NCBI GenBank assembly: GCA_003250475.1
Contig: QKGI01000166.1
Location: 1 to 50,220, forward strand
Direction of reading: 5' to 3'
DNA length: 50,220 bases
DNA from: Bacteroidota bacterium
GTDB taxonomy: Bacteria; Bacteroidota; Bacteroidia; Bacteroidales; VadinHA17
A program made the position numbers and the translations under genes. The notes under the pieces are model-generated. The model was given only the letters and a program-made list of their open reading frames with translations, ran no database searches and was not told the DNA's origin. Of the stretch, positions 1 to 8,080 are shown piece by piece. Position 1 is the stretch's first letter, and every line of letters starts with the position of its first letter.

Positions 1-60
1 GACTGTGATAATGTCAGGAATCAGCAGCAGGACAACCCTTACAGGCAGAGGGAGTACTAG
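1..60 (+). CDS. 3' end of an unidentified gene (partial)
   Basis: Frame 1 is open from the window edge to a TAG at 58-60 and reads a short polar tail rich in Gln, Asn, Asp and Arg (ending PYRQREY). The repeat tract begins only a few bases after the stop, as it does behind other genes here. Nineteen residues are too few to assign a family, and an open frame of this length can occur by chance, so this is a tentative call. Confidence 0.4.
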   Translation, partial: DCDNVRNQQQDNPYRQREY

Positions 61-111
61 GGGGGTCGGAAGGTCTGAAGTCTGAAGGTCTGGGGTCTGA
101 AGGTCTGAGGT

Positions 112-183
112 CTTGCAGTCTTGCGGTCATGCAGTCTTGCAGTCTTGCGGTCATGCAGTCTTGCGGTCATGCAGTCATGCAGT
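112..183. repeat. Octamer array, nine units of C(T/A)TGC(A/G)GT
   Basis: Nine contiguous 8-bp units follow each other without gaps: three unit types (CTTGCAGT, CTTGCGGT, CATGCAGT) in varying order. Variation is confined to positions 2 and 6 of the unit. Six units of the same octamer family occur at 44724-44771. No spacers are present, so this is not a CRISPR array. Confidence 0.85.
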
Positions 184-224
184 CATGTCGGAGCGGAGCG
201 GAGATCCTCGACCGGAAGGTCGGG
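178..224 (+). repeat. 47-bp hairpin module C, copy 1
   Basis: This block matches 10196-10242 at 45 of 47 positions. It contains CGACC-GGAA-GGTCG, a 5-bp stem closed by a GNRA-type tetraloop. The other copy has GTAA in the loop, also GNRA. The module ends nine bases before the radA stop codon. Confidence 0.75.
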
Positions 225-232
225 TGGATGAC

Positions 233-1585
233 TCAGGAAAAGAGGAGCCTTACCAGCCCTTCCACCTTGTACACTTTCGATATCTTTACCCCTGGCTGTT
301 CCCTGATATTACGGTGATATCCCGAGATGACCACCTCCCCGAAGCCCATTCTTGCTGCTTCCATGATGCGCTGTTCTATCCTTGCAACCGGTCTTATCTC
401 TCCAGACAGGCCTACTTCGCCGGCGAAGGAGGTATGATGGTCAACGGGTGCGTCAAGGTTTGATGACAGGACAGCACTAACGACGGCCAGGTCTATGGCC
501 GGATCGCTCACTTTCAGTCCCCCGGCTATATTGAGGAAGACATCCTTTACTCCAAGACGGAATCCTGCTCTTTTCTCAAGCACTGCCAGCAGCATGTTAA
601 GTCTCCGGGTATCGAATCCTGTAGAGCTTCGCTGTGGTGTGCCGTATACTGCGCTGCTCACCAGGGCCTGCGTCTCTATCATGAAAGGCCGTAGTCCGTC
701 TACTGTAGCTGCAATAGAAACCCCGCTTGCCGGGTCACGGTCCCGCCGGATGAAGAGCTCCGAGGGGTCAGTCACTTCACGCAGGCCGGTGGCGTCCATC
801 TCAAAGATGCCTATCTCGGCGGTAGAGCCGAAGCGGTTCTTTACAGGCCTCAGTATCCGGAAGAGATAGTTGCCGTCACCTTCGAACTGGAGGACTACAT
901 CGACTATATGTTCCAGCACTTTCGGACCTGCCAGCGTACCGTCCTTGGTGATGTGGCCTATGAGTATCACGGGCACGCCCGACTCCTTGGCATAACGAAG
1001 CATCATTGCTGCGCACTCCCTCACCTGCGACACCGAGCCTGCGGAAGATTCAAGCAGTGAGGAGCTGAGGGTCTGAATTGAGTCGATGATAAGGAGGTCA
1101 GGATTGATGGCGCCAGCCTGTGTTATAACACTCTCAAGTTCTGTCTCGTTGTATATGAAGCAGCTATCGTTCTTCCCCTCCAGTCTCTTAGCCCTCAGCT
1201 TTACCTGTCCCTCGCTCTCCTCTCCCGAGACATAAAGTACCTTTCTGCCCTCTATTGCCAGTGCTACCTGTAATGCCAGTGTCGACTTGCCGATACCGGG
1301 TTCGCCTCCCATGAGTATGAGCGATCCTTTAACCATCCCTCCTCCCAGGATGCGGTCCGCCTCGTTGATCCCGGTAGTCATACGGTCACTGTCGTTCACC
1401 TCTATGCCGGAGAGAAGCTCCGGCTTGCGCCTCGGAGACTCTTTCATCACGGTGGAGGCCGGGGAGAGGCTGACAATCTCCTCGCGGTAGGTGTTCCACT
1501 CCTTGCATGCGGGACAGTGCCCTATCCATTTGGGTGATTCTGCGCCACAGTTCTGGCACACATAGACAGTCTTGTTCTTTGCCAT
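233..1585 (-). CDS. radA: DNA repair protein RadA
   Basis: RadA is a RecA-like ATPase that drives branch migration during recombinational repair. The start at 1585 (MAKNKTVYVCQ) is preferred to an in-frame start six codons upstream because RadA proteins begin directly before the zinc finger. Visible are a C4 zinc finger (Cys10, 13, 24, 27), Walker A GGEPGIGKST at about 93-102, the RadA-specific KNRFG motif near residue 250, and a C-terminal Lon-protease-like domain. The length of 450 aa is normal. It is the last gene of the panC-panD-flippase-radA group, and its stop lies nine bases from repeat tract 1. Confidence 0.96.
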   Translation of the reverse strand: MAKNKTVYVCQNCGAESPKWIGHCPACKEWNTYREEIVSLSPASTVMKESPRRKPELLSGIEVNDSDRMTTGINEADRILGGGMVKGSLILMGGEPGIGKSTLALQVALAIEGRKVLYVSGEESEGQVKLRAKRLEGKNDSCFIYNETELESVITQAGAINPDLLIIDSIQTLSSSLLESSAGSVSQVRECAAMMLRYAKESGVPVILIGHITKDGTLAGPKVLEHIVDVVLQFEGDGNYLFRILRPVKNRFGSTAEIGIFEMDATGLREVTDPSELFIRRDRDPASGVSIAATVDGLRPFMIETQALVSSAVYGTPQRSSTGFDTRRLNMLLAVLEKRAGFRLGVKDVFLNIAGGLKVSDPAIDLAVVSAVLSSNLDAPVDHHTSFAGEVGLSGEIRPVARIEQRIMEAARMGFGEVVISGYHRNIREQPGVKISKVYKVEGLVRLLFS

Positions 1586-1607
1586 AGAGGAAGGATTATG
1601 CAACAGC

Positions 1608-1624
1608 CAAATTTAACAAATGTA
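1608..1624 (-). promoter_or_regulatory. Candidate -7 boxes upstream of radA
   Basis: On the minus strand TACATTTG (1624-1617) and TAAATTTG (1615-1608) both fit the Bacteroidota -7 consensus TAnnTTTG and lie 22-32 bases before the radA start. No clear -33 TTTG is seen, so which box is used, if either, is uncertain. Confidence 0.4.
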
Positions 1625-1629
1625 TGGTA

Positions 1630-2667
1630 TCAGACCTCTTTTTTTGCCACCACGGAGGATAAAACATTTCCCCCTTTTCTTCCGAAGAGAGCGAAGAGGG
1701 AGATTGCGCCGGCAATAGCTATCAGCAGCATCTGGGATTCATGGGAGAGGGTTGCATATGCCAGTCCCTCCTCGAGGGGTATGGCATACGCCACGAGGAG
1801 TCCCCGCGATACTATCCAGTGGTAGGCTCCCAGGCCGCTCTGCACCGGTGCTGCCATGCCGAAGCTTCCGACAACAAGGATGTACATGGCGGCGCTCAGG
1901 CCCAGGTCAGAGGTGGAACCCAGGCACAGGAGGGGGAAGTATGACATAAAAAGATACGAGATCCACAGGAGCAGGGTCAGCAGCAGGAACTCCCACCGTT
2001 TCTTCAGCCTGACAATGGATTTAAGACCGTCGATAATGCCGTCGGTGAAGGCGTAAACACGTCCCAGCAACGGCCATCGCGACAGTCTTTTTCTTTGTGT
2101 AAAGTAAATCACAACAACTAAGACGGCCAGGGCAAAAAGAATGACAACGATAATGGTTACCCGGGTCAACGATGATGAGAGCCTGTCACCTGCAGGGTTA
2201 AAGACATCGTCGTAGAGGAATCTTCCCGCGGCTGTTCCGCCGGCAACAAGTGTCAGCCCGAGGATGACAAGCACGGTGAGGACATCAATAGTGCGTTCAA
2301 CCAGCATGGTTCCTACTATCCTGTCAAACGGTAACTTCTCCTTTCTTGCCAGGGAGGCGCACTTCGCCACTTCGCCCAGCCTGGGGAATATCATGTTGGC
2401 AAAGTAGCCTGTCACCACCGAATGGTAAGCATTAACCAGGGAGGGTTTGTAACCCATGGGCTCAATGAGAAGGTTCCAGCGGCGCGCCCTGATGAGGAAA
2501 CTAAGCAGGGAGACGACAGCGGCAGGAAGGAGCCACATGTAACGTGCCTTTTTCAGGACAGCCCACAGTTCCCTGAAGTCCGTGCCCTTGAATGATAGCC
2601 ACAGGAGAAAAAAGGCCAGAGCAAGGAACACGATGGTCCTTACCGTTTGAGTCAGCCTCTTTTTCAA
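1630..2667 (-). CDS. Lysylphosphatidylglycerol synthase TM-domain (YbhN-like) membrane protein
   Basis: A 345-aa inner-membrane protein of the UPF0104/YbhN family, related to the membrane half of MprF and thought to act in lipid or lipid-linked substrate translocation. Hydrophobic segments are visible near residues 10-24, 45-60, 125-145, 170-190 and in the C-terminal third. The family-typical region FANMIFPRLGEVAKCA lies near residue 90. The reading frame starts at a TTG two bases after the panD stop, which suggests co-translation. No lysyl-transferase domain is attached, so the substrate is unknown. Confidence 0.85.
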   Translation of the reverse strand: MKKRLTQTVRTIVFLALAFFLLWLSFKGTDFRELWAVLKKARYMWLLPAAVVSLLSFLIRARRWNLLIEPMGYKPSLVNAYHSVVTGYFANMIFPRLGEVAKCASLARKEKLPFDRIVGTMLVERTIDVLTVLVILGLTLVAGGTAAGRFLYDDVFNPAGDRLSSSLTRVTIIVVILFALAVLVVVIYFTQRKRLSRWPLLGRVYAFTDGIIDGLKSIVRLKKRWEFLLLTLLLWISYLFMSYFPLLCLGSTSDLGLSAAMYILVVGSFGMAAPVQSGLGAYHWIVSRGLLVAYAIPLEEGLAYATLSHESQMLLIAIAGAISLFALFGRKGGNVLSSVVAKKEV

Positions 2668-2669
2668 TG

Positions 2670-3020
2670 TCAGATGAGTTTATTTGTTTCTGTATCAGGG
2701 AATAAAATGATCGGCTTGAATGTTTTTGCTTCAGCGAAATCAACCATGGCGTATGAAAGGATAATGATCACGTCGCCAACAGCGACTCTCCGCGCAGCAG
2801 GTCCGTTCAGGCATATTTCGCCTGATCCTCTTTTGCCTGTAATGACATATGTTACCAGCCTGTCGCCAGTATTCCTGTTAAGGACATGAACCTTCTCATG
2901 TTCCACCAGGTTGGCGGCATCCATAAGGTCTTCGTCAATGGTTATGCTGCCAACGTAATTCAGGTCGGCCCCGGTGACGGAGGCATTATGTATCTTCGAT
3001 TTTAGTACTTCTATCATCAT
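2670..3020 (-). CDS. panD: Aspartate 1-decarboxylase
   Basis: PanD decarboxylates L-aspartate to beta-alanine for pantothenate synthesis. The 116-aa proenzyme has the self-cleavage site Gly24-Ser25 in YVGSITID, which generates the pyruvoyl cofactor on the new N-terminus. The [10 protein letters not shown] segment is family-typical. It lies directly downstream of panC, whose enzyme consumes beta-alanine, but has a promoter of its own just ahead. Two Met codons are adjacent at the start; the upstream one reproduces the usual Gly24-Ser25 numbering. Confidence 0.97.
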   Translation of the reverse strand: MMIEVLKSKIHNASVTGADLNYVGSITIDEDLMDAANLVEHEKVHVLNRNTGDRLVTYVITGKRGSGEICLNGPAARRVAVGDVIIILSYAMVDFAEAKTFKPIILFPDTETNKLI

Positions 3021-3049
3021 TTTCTTATGGATAAATGCTTTTGACGATG

Positions 3050-3079
3050 CAAAGATATATATCCTTTTATTTACCGCAA
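3050..3079 (-). promoter_or_regulatory. Promoter of panD (-33/-7)
   Basis: The minus strand reads TTG at 3079-3077, a 19-base spacer, then TATCTTTG at 3057-3050. This fits the Bacteroidota pattern TTTG-N19-TAnnTTTG. The -33 element lies inside the panC stop region, so panD can be transcribed separately from panC. Confidence 0.65.
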
Positions 3080-3928
3080 CCTAACTTCGATATTGTCTAT
3101 CAGCCTCACCCCGCCGGCAAAGAGTGCAATGCATGCGTAGTAAAGCCTGTCAGGTGACATCTCTTTTCGTGAAGAGACCGGAGCGAGTGTTCCGTCCTCA
3201 ACTATTTCGAAATACTCGATCCTGTAGTCAGGGATCATATTTATCCTGTCAATGACGAACTCTTTTATCTCCACGGGATCATAGTCTTTTATCATTGCCG
3301 CAGCAGCTACCAGTGTCCGGAATATCTCTCCGGCTCTCTCGCGGTGAGAGGGAAGCAGGCGTCTGTTGCGGCTGCTCATTGCCAGCCCGTCACTCTCCCT
3401 GATGATCGGGCAGGAGACGATCTCCGTGCCGGGATAGTAACGGCGGGCCAGCTCCCTGATGATGGTGAGCTGCTGATAGTCTTTCTGTCCGAAGAAGGCC
3501 CTGGAGGGTTTAATGATATCGAAGAGCCTGGATACCACCTGCGCCACCCCGTTGAAATGCCCCTGACGGTGTATCCCTTCCATAACTTTATCGAGATTCC
3601 CGAAGTCGAACACGCGGTTGTCTGGTTCGGGATACATCTCCCCGACAGTGGGAGTAAAAACCAGGTCGTCTTCCCTGAGGAGAGGCGACAGCATCTGCAG
3701 GTCGGCATCGAGTGTCCGCGGATACTTACGCAGGTCTTCAGGGTCATTGAACTGGGTGGGGTTGACAAAAATACTGACTGCAACCATCCGGCACTCCCTT
3801 ACTGCCGTCTCTGCGAGCGACAGGTGACCTTCATGCAGGGCTCCCATCGTGGGCACAAAGCCCGGGTTCATCAGTCCACAGTTACTGTAATGTTCATTTA
3901 CCTCAGCGGCGGTTGAAAACACTTTCAT
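3071..3928 (-). CDS. panC: Pantothenate synthetase
   Basis: PanC joins pantoate and beta-alanine with ATP to form pantothenate. The 285-aa product starts at 3928 ([10 protein letters not shown]). A longer frame reaches 4198 but would read through the divergent gene's promoter and coding start, and its extra 90 residues resemble nothing in PanC. Motifs are [10 protein letters not shown] (26-35, HIGH-like ATP site), [19 protein letters not shown] and AMSSRNRRL (KMSKS-like). It is divergent from the GT5-like gene at 4101. Confidence 0.96.
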   Translation of the reverse strand: MKVFSTAAEVNEHYSNCGLMNPGFVPTMGALHEGHLSLAETAVRECRMVAVSIFVNPTQFNDPEDLRKYPRTLDADLQMLSPLLREDDLVFTPTVGEMYPEPDNRVFDFGNLDKVMEGIHRQGHFNGVAQVVSRLFDIIKPSRAFFGQKDYQQLTIIRELARRYYPGTEIVSCPIIRESDGLAMSSRNRRLLPSHRERAGEIFRTLVAAAAMIKDYDPVEIKEFVIDRINMIPDYRIEYFEIVEDGTLAPVSSRKEMSPDRLYYACIALFAGGVRLIDNIEVRLR

Positions 3929-4056
3929 AACGATACTTTTATTGTAACAACACCTCTCGTGTACCTGAACAGCATACGATCCGACATTACAAAATAACAC
4001 CATTTTGTCAGTAACCCGTTGGATTTTAGCTAGGAAATTAATTGCATTTTTTTTAT

Positions 4057-4095
4057 TATCTTTGCACTTTAAATAATTCAAGGTATATCGGGAGG
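4057..4095 (+). promoter_or_regulatory. -7 box and Shine-Dalgarno for the GT5-like gene
   Basis: TATCTTTG at 4057-4064 matches the Bacteroidota -7 consensus. A strong GGGAGG at 4090-4095 sits five bases before the ATG at 4101. Such a clear Shine-Dalgarno site is unusual among the genes of this window. Confidence 0.55.
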
Positions 4096-4100
4096 TTTTA

Positions 4101-4922
4101 ATGGAAAGCAAGAGGGTATTATTTGTTTCACAGGAGATCATGCCGTATCTTGGTGAGACAAAGCTTTCGAAGATCAGCCGTGATCTGCCGCAGGGCATTC
4201 AGGAAAGGGGGAAGGAGATCCGGACATTCATGCCCCGATATGGTTCCATCAACGAGAGAAGGAATCAGTTGCACGAGGTCATACGTCTTTCTGGTATGAA
4301 CCTTATCATAGATGACACCGACCATCCCCTGATTATCAAGGTAGCTTCCATCCAGTCAGCCCGGATGCAGGTATACTTCATCGACAACGATGATTATTTC
4401 CAGCGTAAACATACCGTGGCCGATGCTTCCGGTAATGAGTACGAGGATAATGATGAGAGGGCCATTTTCTTTGCCAGGGGTGTTATTGAGACAGTACGGA
4501 AACTGAGGTGGAGCCCTGACATAGTGCACTGTCATGGCTGGCTGACCTCACTGGTGCCTCTTTATATACGCAGGATCTACGCCGATGACCCTGTATTCAG
4601 CAAGGTCAAAACGGTATATTCGGTTTACAATAACGGGTTTAAAAAGCCGTTAAAATCTACACTGACCAGCAAGCTTGAAGCAGACGGGATTGAGAGCAAC
4701 ATGCTTAATGCAATAAAGGACAGTGCTGATTTCCCCGGGCTGACAATGCTGGCTGCAGAAAACTCTGACGGTATCATCTTCGGTTGTGATAAGATAGACG
4801 AGCAGGTGAAGAGACAGATCACCGCCATGGGTACACCTCTTCTTGAGTTCCAGGGAGAGGAGAATTATATAGATTCTTACAATGATTTTTATGACAAGCT
4901 CCTTCTGGAATCAAAGAAATAG
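4101..4922 (+). CDS. Short glycogen/starch synthase (GT5) catalytic-domain-like protein
   Basis: A 273-aa protein that aligns by eye with the N-terminal half of GT5 glycogen synthases: VLFVSQEIMPYLGETKLS at the N-terminus, FMPRYGSINER, YFIDNDDYFQR and the HCHGW motif near 145. Full GT5 enzymes are about 480 aa, and the C-terminal nucleotide-sugar-binding domain is absent. The K-T-G-G-L loop that holds ADP-glucose is replaced by GETKLS. Glucosyl transfer is therefore doubtful. Its end overlaps the DUF4270 gene by 41 bases, so the two are probably co-translated. Confidence 0.8.
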   Translation: MESKRVLFVSQEIMPYLGETKLSKISRDLPQGIQERGKEIRTFMPRYGSINERRNQLHEVIRLSGMNLIIDDTDHPLIIKVASIQSARMQVYFIDNDDYFQRKHTVADASGNEYEDNDERAIFFARGVIETVRKLRWSPDIVHCHGWLTSLVPLYIRRIYADDPVFSKVKTVYSVYNNGFKKPLKSTLTSKLEADGIESNMLNAIKDSADFPGLTMLAAENSDGIIFGCDKIDEQVKRQITAMGTPLLEFQGEENYIDSYNDFYDKLLLESKK

Positions 4923-6201
4923 AAACCGCAGCAATGCCCGTTCAGGGCTGCTGAAGACCTTACCGCTTTTCTTAATCCTGCTTACCGCACTGGTTGTATC
5001 ATGCTCCCAGGATCCGACGAAGATCGGACTCGGGCTCCTGCCTGACAGCGACTTCATAGAGATAAAGTCGACGGACACCATCGGTGTAAGGGCATATACA
5101 ATGTACAATGATCACTCGTTGTCGACTGACAGTACCACGATGATTGCAGGTAGTGTCTATGATGACTATTTCGGAAGCACCTACTGCGACTTCGTGACAC
5201 AGCTCAGGCTGATGACAGCCTGGTCAGAGGTCGACTTTGAGATAGACTCAGTGCTCCTGTCTTTTCTGCCGTCAAAAGTCACTGGTGATACAACAGCGAT
5301 ACATTATCTCAGGTTGTGCGAAACCGGCACGCTGCTGACCGATACTACCGATTTTTATTCAGGGCAGGACCCTGATACCATAATGTATCTTGGCGAATAC
5401 GAGTTGCCTGTCATGAGAGCAGGATCGTACTGTACCATCAAGCTGCACAACTGGGTAGGTGAACATCTCCTGCGGGATACGACAATGTTTTACCCGGCAT
5501 CGGAATTTTACAGGGATTATTTCAGGGGGCTCTATTTCAGCATCAAGAGTGTTACCGAGCCTATTCTTGTTGAGATGGATGCATCCAAGGATGTTCTCTA
5601 TGACCCGCTTGCCATCACCGTCTATTATCATGATCCGTCAGAGATATCTTATAACTATTCCTTTGTTGCCACACACAGGGCGGTGAACTATAACCGTTTC
5701 ACACATGACCGCACCACAGCAGATCCGGAGAAGCAGATATTGCATGTCAATGATCTTGTCGCCGACACAGCCGTCTATCTGCAGACTTACCAGGGTGTCT
5801 ATGTGAAGCTCGACCTGCCGTCTCTTGAAGCATTCAGGAGTGACCAGAACCTGGGAGTGAATAAAGCCAGGATCATAGCACCGGTTCACCTCGACGGGGA
5901 GACCTACGTCGATGATGACCTGCCGGCGCATATCTACCTGAGATACCGCGACAGTGAAGACAGGGAACTGGCAATCCCTGACCTGATACACGATGTCTCT
6001 TTCATGGATGGCACCTATCATTCCGACAGTGAAAGCTACTACTTCAACATAACCACGTTTGTCCAGCAATACCTTCAGGGAGAAATTGATAATCCCTCAT
6101 TGGAAATGTTCTTCCCTCTTTCAGCAACGCAAAATGTAATCTTCAAGGCTAATACTAACGTGCCTGCCATCAGGTTTGAGTTTGCGTACACAATATTTTG
6201 A
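4882..6201 (+). CDS. DUF4270 family lipoprotein
   Basis: A 439-aa secreted lipoprotein. A basic N-terminus is followed by a hydrophobic segment and the lipobox LVVSC (Cys about 41, or 38 if the ATG at 4891 is used). The mature region starts SQDPTKIGLGLLPDSDF, characteristic of the DUF4270 family found in Bacteroidota. The rest is beta-rich, with many Asp and Thr and no recognisable catalytic motif. It overlaps the preceding GT5-like gene and precedes glmS by 24 bases. Its function is unknown. Confidence 0.85.
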   Translation: MIFMTSSFWNQRNRNRSNARSGLLKTLPLFLILLTALVVSCSQDPTKIGLGLLPDSDFIEIKSTDTIGVRAYTMYNDHSLSTDSTTMIAGSVYDDYFGSTYCDFVTQLRLMTAWSEVDFEIDSVLLSFLPSKVTGDTTAIHYLRLCETGTLLTDTTDFYSGQDPDTIMYLGEYELPVMRAGSYCTIKLHNWVGEHLLRDTTMFYPASEFYRDYFRGLYFSIKSVTEPILVEMDASKDVLYDPLAITVYYHDPSEISYNYSFVATHRAVNYNRFTHDRTTADPEKQILHVNDLVADTAVYLQTYQGVYVKLDLPSLEAFRSDQNLGVNKARIIAPVHLDGETYVDDDLPAHIYLRYRDSEDRELAIPDLIHDVSFMDGTYHSDSESYYFNITTFVQQYLQGEIDNPSLEMFFPLSATQNVIFKANTNVPAIRFEFAYTIF

Positions 6202-6225
6202 TTTATTAACTATTAAAAATCATTT

Positions 6226-8064
6226 ATGTGTGGAATTGTAGGATATATAGGTTCACGTCCTGGCCGTGATATTGTCATCAACGGGCTTAAAAGGCTGGAA
6301 TACAGGGGATATGATTCGGCGGGGATAGCCATAAGTAACGGAGAGAAGGCGGAGATCTTCAAGTGTGCCGGCAGGGTCCGCGATCTGGAAGAGATGGTTC
6401 GCAGCAAGGACTTCGACGGGACTGTTGCAATGGGTCACACACGGTGGGCCACACACGGCGAGCCCAATGAGATAAACGCTCATCCACAGGTTTCGTACAG
6501 GGGGCACTTTATTGTTGTGCATAACGGCATTATTGAAAACTATGCCCGGATTAAGAAACACCTTGAGAGTCGTGATGTGCTTTTCACCAGCCAGACTGAC
6601 ACGGAGGTTCTGGCCAATCTTATGGAGCATCTTTATCTTGAGGGCGACCTGTCGGCCGAGCAGGCCATAATCATGGCCCTGAACAAGGTTGAGGGCACCT
6701 ATGGTATTGCCGTCTACTGCCGCGATGAGCCCGGCAAACTGTTTGCAGCCAGGCTGGGCTCCCCACTGGTAATAGGAGTGGGTGACGGAGAGAACTTCAT
6801 CGCCTCCGATGCCACACCCATTGTTGAGCATACCCAGAGGGTCATCTATCTGAACGATGACGATCTCGCTGTCATCAGGAAGGATGAGATGGTGCTCAAA
6901 GCCATCAGAAACAAGAGGGTCGAGCCCGAGGTAAAGGAGGTGGACCTGAAGCTTGGCGAGATCGATAAAGAGGGTTTTCCTCATTTCATGCTCAAGGAGA
7001 TATTCGAGCAGCCGCGTGCTATACATGACACCTTCAGGGGAAGGGTGCTGCCCCACCAGTCGGGTCTCATGCTTGGCGGCCTTCATAATGTGTTTGACAC
7101 CATGGCTGCAGCTGACAGGATACTTATTGTTGCATGCGGCACCTCGTGGCATGCCGGCCTGGTGGGCGAGTATATCATAGAGGAGTACTGCCGTATACCG
7201 GTTGAAGTTGAGTATGCTTCGGAATTCAGGTACCGTGACCCGGTCATCAAGAAGGGAGATATTGTCCTGGCGATAAGCCAGAGCGGCGAGACGGCCGACA
7301 CTCTTGCAGCCATCAGGCTGGCAAAAGAACGCGGAGCAATGGTCCTCGGTATATGCAATGTTGTTGGGTCATCCATATCACGCGAGACCAATGCAGGTGT
7401 CTTTACCCATGCGGGACCCGAGATAGGTGTTGCCTCAACAAAAGCATTCACCACCCAGGTGGTGACACTGGCCATGATCTCATTCGAGATAGGCTATCGC
7501 AAAGGACTGCTCGATGAAGCCCGCTATCATGCCCTCATAGGGGAGCTGACCTCCCTGCCCGACAAGGTGGAGGCAGCCCTGCAAATGAATGACAAGGCTC
7601 TTGAGCTGGCCCAGATATACAAAGACTCCTCCAATGCCCTCTACCTGGGAAGGGGACTGCTTTACCCGGTGGCCCTGGAGGGTGCGCTGAAACTCAAGGA
7701 GATATCTTACATCCATGCCGAAGGCTATCCGGCCGCTGAGATGAAACACGGCCCGATAGCCCTGATAGATGAACATATGCCGGTGGTGGTAGTGGCTACC
7801 AGGGAGAGCTCCTATGATAAGATCGTCAGCAATATCCAGGAGGTTAAAGCACGCAAAGGAAAGATAATAGCTATTGTGACGGAAGGCGACCAGGTGATCA
7901 GCCGTATGGCTGATTATGTGATGGAGGTGCCTGAAACGATATCCGTTTTTGCACCGGTACTGGCAGTGGTTCCGTTACAGCTTCTCTCATATCATATTGC
8001 CGTTCTGCGCGGCTGCGATGTTGACCAGCCGAGGAACCTGGCTAAGTCGGTGACTGTGGAATAA
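6226..8064 (+). CDS. glmS: Glutamine-fructose-6-phosphate aminotransferase (isomerizing)
   Basis: GlmS makes glucosamine-6-phosphate from fructose-6-phosphate and glutamine, the entry step to UDP-GlcNAc for peptidoglycan and glycans. The product is 612 aa. Cys2 of MCGIVGYIG is the N-terminal nucleophile of the glutaminase domain, followed by GHTRWATHG and a linker. Two SIS domains show CGTSWHAG and SQSGETADT. The C-terminus DQPRNLAKSVTVE is diagnostic. The hexosamine product is upstream of the wbp pathway encoded further on. Confidence 0.98.
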   Translation: MCGIVGYIGSRPGRDIVINGLKRLEYRGYDSAGIAISNGEKAEIFKCAGRVRDLEEMVRSKDFDGTVAMGHTRWATHGEPNEINAHPQVSYRGHFIVVHNGIIENYARIKKHLESRDVLFTSQTDTEVLANLMEHLYLEGDLSAEQAIIMALNKVEGTYGIAVYCRDEPGKLFAARLGSPLVIGVGDGENFIASDATPIVEHTQRVIYLNDDDLAVIRKDEMVLKAIRNKRVEPEVKEVDLKLGEIDKEGFPHFMLKEIFEQPRAIHDTFRGRVLPHQSGLMLGGLHNVFDTMAAADRILIVACGTSWHAGLVGEYIIEEYCRIPVEVEYASEFRYRDPVIKKGDIVLAISQSGETADTLAAIRLAKERGAMVLGICNVVGSSISRETNAGVFTHAGPEIGVASTKAFTTQVVTLAMISFEIGYRKGLLDEARYHALIGELTSLPDKVEAALQMNDKALELAQIYKDSSNALYLGRGLLYPVALEGALKLKEISYIHAEGYPAAEMKHGPIALIDEHMPVVVVATRESSYDKIVSNIQEVKARKGKIIAIVTEGDQVISRMADYVMEVPETISVFAPVLAVVPLQLLSYHIAVLRGCDVDQPRNLAKSVTVE

Positions 8065-8080
8065 CAAAAAGCTGAGTATT

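Larger units (their letters stand above)
66..224. repeat. Intergenic repeat tract 1 (modular)
   Basis: The gap between the stop at 60 and the radA stop at 233 is nearly all repeat. It begins with imperfect GGTCTGAA units of 7-8 bp (66-111), passes into a perfect-period octamer array (112-183) and ends in a 47-bp hairpin module (178-224). The same modules recur at about 10.05-10.24 kb and 44.72-44.89 kb in the same orientation. The tract lies between two converging 3' ends. Open frames running through it are by-products of the repeat and not genes. Confidence 0.85.

Noticed and set aside
112-183. CRISPR-like array
   Set aside because: Units are 8 bp and gapless, with no spacers and no cas genes in the window.
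113-463. Open frames of 116 and 62 codons through repeat tract 1
   Set aside because: They are created by the 8-bp periodic repeat (24-base translation period) and continue antisense to radA.
3929-4198. N-terminal extension of panC
   Set aside because: It would cross the divergent promoter and start of the GT5-like gene, and the standard PanC N-terminus begins at 3928.
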